From: Methylobacterium sp. 17Sr1-1
GTDB taxonomy: Bacteria > Pseudomonadota > Alphaproteobacteria > Rhizobiales > Beijerinckiaceae
NCBI RefSeq assembly: GCF_003173775.1
Contig: NZ_CP029552.1
Location: 645,001-709,000, forward strand
Direction: 5' to 3'
DNA length: 64,000 bases
Each line of letters starts with the position of its first letter. Within the stretch, counting starts at the first letter, position 1. The notes under the pieces are model-generated. The model was not told the DNA's origin. It did not search any database and saw nothing but the letters and a program-made list of their open reading frames with translations. The translations under genes and the position numbers were made by a program. Positions 60,241 through 64,000 of this stretch are shown piece after piece.

Positions 60241-60708
60241 TCAGCCGCGGCCGGTCTCGCCGCCCTGGGCGGCGAGGTTGATGCCGGCGAGCACCCGGTT
60301 GTAGGTGCCGCAGCGGCAGATGTTGGTGATCTCCTGGCGGATCTCGGCCTCGCTGGGCTTCGGCTTCTGCGCCAGCAGGGCGGCGGCGGCCATGATCATG
60401 CCGGACTGGCAGAAGCCGCATTGCGGCACGTCGAGCGCCGCCCAGGCCTTCTGCACCGGGTGCGAGCGGTCGGGGCTCAGGCCCTCGATGGTGACGATCT
60501 GCTGGCCCGGCTCGACCGCCGAGACGGGAAGCGAGCAGGAGCGCACCGCCTGCCCGTCGATATGGACCGTGCAGGCGCCGCACTGGGCGATGCCGCAGCC
60601 GTACTTGGTGCCGGTGAGGCCGACCTGCTCGCGGATCACCCAGAGCAGCGGCGTGTCGGGCTCCGCCTCGACCTCGCGCACGGAGCCGTTCACGTTCAGG
60701 CGTATCAT
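60241..60708 (-). CDS. molybdenum hydroxylase 2Fe-2S subunit
   Basis: 155 aa with two [2Fe-2S] clusters. The plant-type cluster is TKYGCGIAQCGACTVHIDG plus VRSC (about 38-62); the helical cluster is PQCGFCQSGM and ITNICRCGTYNRV (about 98-143). There is no signal peptide, so it would be exported together with the Tat-tagged large subunit. No FAD (CoxM-like) subunit is present, implying electrons leave to cytochrome c. First gene of the operon. Confidence 0.94.
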   Translation of the reverse strand: MIRLNVNGSVREVEAEPDTPLLWVIREQVGLTGTKYGCGIAQCGACTVHIDGQAVRSCSLPVSAVEPGQQIVTIEGLSPDRSHPVQKAWAALDVPQCGFCQSGMIMAAAALLAQKPKPSEAEIRQEITNICRCGTYNRVLAGINLAAQGGETGRG

Positions 60709-60935
60709 GGGCGCTTCCGTTCGTTGGGCAGAAATCGTTGGGCAGATATGGGGGCGGCCGCGTGGGGCGGCGGCGTCGGGCCGTTGGTTCGCACCTTGTA
60801 GCGATAACAATGTCGAGGCGGCCGGCTGTGTCTGTCAATTGACGGATGCGCGAGCGGGGTGTGGGCAACCACGGATGGCGTGCCTTCGCGCACGTCGCCT
60901 GATAGGCTCGTCACCGTTCGACGCTGCGAGCCGCG
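60709..60935. promoter_or_regulatory. divergent promoter region of the molybdenum/Sox operon
   Basis: 227 bp between the 2Fe-2S subunit gene (-) and the Uma2-like gene (+). It contains the perfect 10-bp dyad GTCAATTGAC (60834-60843) in the AT-richest part, a candidate operator. No riboswitch-like structure recognised. Confidence 0.4.
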
Positions 60936-61523
60936 ATGACCTTCCACGTCACGCCCGACCACCCGCTCCCCCGCCGCTTCACGGCCGGCGATCTGCGACT
61001 GATGCTGGATGCCGGGATCCTGCGCGAGGACGAGCGGGTCGAACTCCTGGACGGCGAGCTGGTCGAGATGGCGGCGAAGGGTTTCGCGCATGACGTCGTG
61101 AAGAATGCCCTGAACCGGCGCCTCGCCCCGATCCTCCCGGATTCGATCTATCTCGGCATCGAGAGCACGCTCCAGCTCGGGCCGGGCCTGCTTCTCGAAC
61201 CCGACCTCCTCCTCGCTCCGATGAGCGCCCGCAATGCGTCCGCGGAGGGGTTCTGCACCATTCCGGGACCGGAGATCCTGCTGGTCATTGAGGTCGCGGC
61301 GTCGAGCCTCGGCTACGACCGGGGTCGCAAGGCGGCGCTCTACGCGCCGCACGGGGTGCGGGAATACTGGGTGATCGACGCACAGGAGCGTGGGGCCTGG
61401 GTGCACCGGGGGCCGGCGGAGGGCGTCTATCGCGATATGGTGGAGATGTCCCGGGACTCGGTTCTGCGGCCTGAGGCGGAAGAGTTGGCAACAATCACGG
61501 TGCCACTCGCTGAACTCGGCTGA
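60936..61523 (+). CDS. Uma2 family endonuclease-fold protein (DUF820)
   Basis: 195 aa. The PD-(D/E)XK-like core shows ERVELLDGELVEMA (about 34-47), LLLEPDLLLAP, EILLVIEVAASSLGYDRGRKAALYAPHGVREYWVID (about 112-147). Members are widespread, multi-copy and of uncertain function, probably nucleases associated with mobile DNA. No partner gene. Downstream is a large palindromic repeat. Confidence 0.88.
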   Translation: MTFHVTPDHPLPRRFTAGDLRLMLDAGILREDERVELLDGELVEMAAKGFAHDVVKNALNRRLAPILPDSIYLGIESTLQLGPGLLLEPDLLLAPMSARNASAEGFCTIPGPEILLVIEVAASSLGYDRGRKAALYAPHGVREYWVIDAQERGAWVHRGPAEGVYRDMVEMSRDSVLRPEAEELATITVPLAELG

Positions 61524-61550
61524 AGACCTTTCAAGAAGCGCGAAATCTCC

Positions 61551-61820
61551 CCTCTCCCCGCCCGCGCAGGGCTGTCCGGGGAAAAGAAGAGACGCAGGCT
61601 TTTTCCCTCCCCCTTTGCGGGGGAGGGTGGCCCACGGAGTGGGGCGGGAGAGGGGACGCCGCCTCCGGAGAAGGCGCGCGTTTCATGAAGGGCGCCCTCT
61701 GGAACAGCGTCGCGCTGCCCCTCTCCCGCCCGGCTCCGCCGGGCACCCTCCCCCGCGGAGGGGGAGGGGAAGGCCGCGCCTTTTCTTTTCCCCGAACAGC
61801 CCTGCGCCCGCGGGGAGAGG
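61551..61820. repeat. nested palindromic repeat (family C, copy 2)
   Basis: The outer arms CTCCCCGCCCGCGCAGGGCTG and CAGCCCTGCGCCCGCGGGGAG enclose an inner copy (61604-61768) related in inverted orientation to 55084-55258. The whole 400-bp gap between the Uma2-like and M23 genes is filled by this element and short unique DNA. Confidence 0.7.
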
Positions 61821-61924
61821 AGAATCCCAGCGCTATTTCTTTCCCTGGATAGCCTTTCGCTCACGGGAAAGGGAGGCGTGCCAACCCCGGCATGGGCTCA
61901 TCGACGGCGCTTGCGGAAAGCCCC

Positions 61925-63835
61925 TCACGTCCGCTCCGCCACCGTCTTCCCCCCGTGCTTCTGCCGCAGCGCGTCGATCTGCTCCTCCGCCTGGCGGAAG
62001 GCGGCGAGGGTCGGGCCGGTCAGCTCGCGGGCGCTCGGCAGGCGGATCTTCATCGGGTCGACGAAGCGGCCGTTGATCGCGACCTCGTAGTGGACGTGCG
62101 GGCCGGTCGAGAGGCCGGTGGTGCCGACCGCGCCGATCACCTGGCCGAGGCGGACCCGGGCGCCGGGCGCGATGCCGCGGGCGATCCGCGCCATGTGGTT
62201 GTAGGCGGTGGTGTAGCCGTTGGCGTGCTGGATCTCGACCCGGTTGCCGTAGCCGGAGCGAGCGCCCGCCGACACGATGGTGCCGTCGCCGGTCGCCATG
62301 ATCGGGGTGCCGCGGGTCGCCGCCCAGTCGACGCCGTTATGCGGCCGGGAATAGCCGAGGATCGGGTGCAGGCGGAGACCGAAGGGCGACGAGATCCGCC
62401 CCTCGGCCACCGGCCGGCGCATCAGGAATTTCTGGCTCGAGCGGCCGTTCGGATCGAGGTAGTCGACCTCGGACGAGCCCGGCACCCGGTAGCGGTAGAG
62501 GCCGTAGGTCTCGTCGTGGATGCGCAAGGCCACGTAGAGCAATTCCGGCTTTGCATCCTCGTCCTCGGTGAAGAACAACTCGGCCCGGTCGCCCGGGGTG
62601 GTGCGCTGCTGCAGGTCGGTGGAGGTCGCAAGCGCCATGACCATCTCCTCGATGATCGGGCGCGGCACGCCGTTCTTGAGCGCGGTGCCGTAGAGGCTCT
62701 CGTAGAGGGTGACGCCGGCTTCCTCGTCGTCGTCCTTCGTGCCGCCCGGCCGGGGCGGGGCCACCGAGACGAAGCCGCCGCGGTCGTTGGCCGCCACGAT
62801 CTCCTGGATGCCGTCCTCGCCGTAGAGGGTGACCCGAGCGATCCCGCGGCGCTCGGGGGTGCGGCCGTCGCCCTCCGGCGCGATCAGGAGCCGCACGTGC
62901 TGGCCTTCCGCCAGGTCGTCGCGCGCGTGAGGGCTCAGGGCTCCCAACAGGGCGGCGAGCCGCGCCGGCTCGGCGCCGTTGCGCTTGAGGAGGTCCGCGA
63001 GGCTCTGGTCCTTGGCGAGCACGAGGTCGCGCTCCTCGACCAGCCGCGCGCCGTCCCCGCCGGTGCCGGTCTCGGCGATCTCGGTCAGGTTCTCGGGGAG
63101 GATCCGGACCTCGATGTTGCGGAAGCGTGCCTCCAGCCCGGGATCGTCGGGGAGCGCCGCCGGCCGCAGGGCCCGGGAGAGCAGGCGCTCGGCCGGGAAG
63201 GCCGGCGGCAGCGTCCCGCCGGCGAGCGTCTGGGTCTCGGCCACCAGGGAATCGACCTCGGCATCGCTGAGGGCCGGCGCGTCGTCCTCGACCGTCGCCT
63301 GGCCGAGCGGGCTGCGCACCAGGGTCACGGCGGTCTCGGCCGGGTCCGAATCGCCCTCGGGGGCGGCCGGCGCCTCGATGCGGGCGCTGCGCAGGGGATC
63401 GAAGGGCGGCACCGGCACGTCGGGTGCGCGCAGGGGCAGTTCGGTGGCGATCTGCACGTAGGCGTGGACGCGGATCACCTCGCGCTCGCCGGCGCGCTCG
63501 GTCATCGGCGCCTTGAAGGCGGTCTTGGCCGCCACGATCATCTCGTCGCGCACCAGCCGGTCGCCCTTGCGGGCGACGTCGCCGGCCGCGCCCTCGCCGT
63601 GGGACGGCAGCGCCCGCTCCGGCGGCGTCGCCACCACGCCATCGGCGGCGGCGAGGTAGAGCGCGACGCCGATCAGCCCGGCGCCGGTGATGCCGGTGAG
63701 CAGGCTGCCGGCGAGCCAGCGCAGGTTGAGGGCCTGCCGCGGCGGCCGCGACGCGGCGCTGGAGCCGGAGAGGGAAGGCGCGTCGACGAAAGCGGACAAC
63801 GAATCGGCCCTGGACGTAAGGCGGGTGGTGAGCAC
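61925..63835 (-). CDS. membrane-anchored M23 family metallopeptidase
   Basis: 636-aa cell-wall endopeptidase. One membrane segment (about 40-65: WLAGSLLTGITGAGLIGVALYLA), a long periplasmic region with a LysM/OapA-like stretch (SLADLLKRNGAEPARLAAL, near 270), and a C-terminal LytM domain. Zinc ligands are His499 and Asp503 in YSRPHNGVDWAA and His582 in GPHVHYEVAING, so the active site appears intact. It likely cleaves peptidoglycan cross-links in growth or division. Stands alone. Confidence 0.92.
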   Translation of the reverse strand: MLTTRLTSRADSLSAFVDAPSLSGSSAASRPPRQALNLRWLAGSLLTGITGAGLIGVALYLAAADGVVATPPERALPSHGEGAAGDVARKGDRLVRDEMIVAAKTAFKAPMTERAGEREVIRVHAYVQIATELPLRAPDVPVPPFDPLRSARIEAPAAPEGDSDPAETAVTLVRSPLGQATVEDDAPALSDAEVDSLVAETQTLAGGTLPPAFPAERLLSRALRPAALPDDPGLEARFRNIEVRILPENLTEIAETGTGGDGARLVEERDLVLAKDQSLADLLKRNGAEPARLAALLGALSPHARDDLAEGQHVRLLIAPEGDGRTPERRGIARVTLYGEDGIQEIVAANDRGGFVSVAPPRPGGTKDDDEEAGVTLYESLYGTALKNGVPRPIIEEMVMALATSTDLQQRTTPGDRAELFFTEDEDAKPELLYVALRIHDETYGLYRYRVPGSSEVDYLDPNGRSSQKFLMRRPVAEGRISSPFGLRLHPILGYSRPHNGVDWAATRGTPIMATGDGTIVSAGARSGYGNRVEIQHANGYTTAYNHMARIARGIAPGARVRLGQVIGAVGTTGLSTGPHVHYEVAINGRFVDPMKIRLPSARELTGPTLAAFRQAEEQIDALRQKHGGKTVAERT

Positions 63836-63884
63836 CCGCCTTGGCGCCGAAACCGTGACCGTTTTGAGACGCGGGGGCTCGCCG

Positions 63885-64000
63885 CTACTCCGCCGCCGCT
63901 CGCGGCGCGTAGCCGAGGCGCCCGTTCAGCTCGGCGATCAGCTCGGCCGCGGCCTCGGCGATGACGGTGCCGGGCGGGAAGATCGCCGAGGCGCCGGCCT
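63885..64000 (-). CDS. C-terminal fragment, probably methylmalonyl-CoA mutase
   Basis: Only the last 37 codons are inside the window; the 5' part lies beyond 64000. The visible product AGASAIFPPGTVIAEAAAEL... ends NGRLGYAPRAAAE. GASAIFPPGTVI is the end of a B12-binding domain as in the large subunit of methylmalonyl-CoA mutase, which isomerises methylmalonyl- and succinyl-CoA. Identification rests on this short stretch. Confidence 0.6.
   Translation of the reverse strand, partial: AGASAIFPPGTVIAEAAAELIAELNGRLGYAPRAAAE

Overview
The window is a high-GC stretch of an alphaproteobacterial chromosome. Gene content (NhaA, 180-kDa-type NAD-glutamate dehydrogenase, BluB, CstA/YbdD, lptF-lptG-lptD-pdxA-rsmA, Sox carrier genes, the C-terminus of a probable methylmalonyl-CoA mutase) and the interspersed palindromic repeats fit Hyphomicrobiales, most likely Methylobacteriaceae. 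That placement is inference from gene content and base composition, not from a marker gene. No rRNA, CRISPR array, prophage or plasmid functions were seen.

Layout: 0.1-1.3 kb nhaA (-). 1.5-3 kb an unfamiliar two-gene unit, a metzincin-like zinc metalloprotease and a 103-aa partner (+). 3.1-6.1 kb tlpA (-) with argH (+) starting back-to-back, then an atypical SDR (+). 6.4-7.6 kb an NDUFA9-type SDR (-). 8-10.1 kb a coiled-coil/peptidoglycan-binding protein, a DUF2243 membrane protein and a micro-ORF (+). 10.1-16.2 kb a FAD oxidoreductase (-) divergent from a GT-C-like membrane protein, a DUF1499 protein, an amine-oxidase-like flavoprotein and a secreted protein (+). 16.4-17.3 kb a type II toxin-antitoxin unit with a frame-disrupted PIN toxin and a perfect 38-bp palindromic operator. 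17.3-23.4 kb tex, an EamA transporter, ybdD-cstA (-).

23.8-27.6 kb: a two-component locus with a LuxR-type regulator (-) divergent from a FIST-domain sensor translationally coupled to a hybrid histidine kinase, resembling NosP-NahK nitric oxide sensing. 27.9-30.6 kb an NAD-dependent SDR, an SMR transporter, a TetR regulator and a tautomerase. 30.7-36.2 kb bluB coupled to the large NAD-glutamate dehydrogenase. 36.3-39.9 kb a peroxidase-related enzyme, an orphan ABC-2 polysaccharide-export permease of lower GC, an IS630-family element and two identical tRNA-Leu(GAG) genes.

40-43.6 kb FliN-like, lipB, a PAS histidine kinase and a Tim44-domain protein. 43.9-53.3 kb the envelope cluster lptF-lptG-lptD followed by pdxA-rsmA with no surA, divergent from pepA and a membrane protein. 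53.4-55.1 kb a long-chain acyl-CoA ligase. 55.3-60.7 kb a seven-gene operon with stop/start overlaps at five of its six junctions: a two-subunit molybdenum hydroxylase (Tat-exported large subunit), a small cytochrome c, an FCSD flavoprotein, a SoxX-like cytochrome, SoxY and SoxZ. SoxA, SoxB and SoxCD are absent and SoxY lacks the GGCGG tail; this is the most interesting unit here. 60.9-64 kb a Uma2-family protein, a membrane-anchored M23 endopeptidase and the probable mutase tail.

Intergenic regions are rich in palindromic repeats of at least four families, often between convergent genes.
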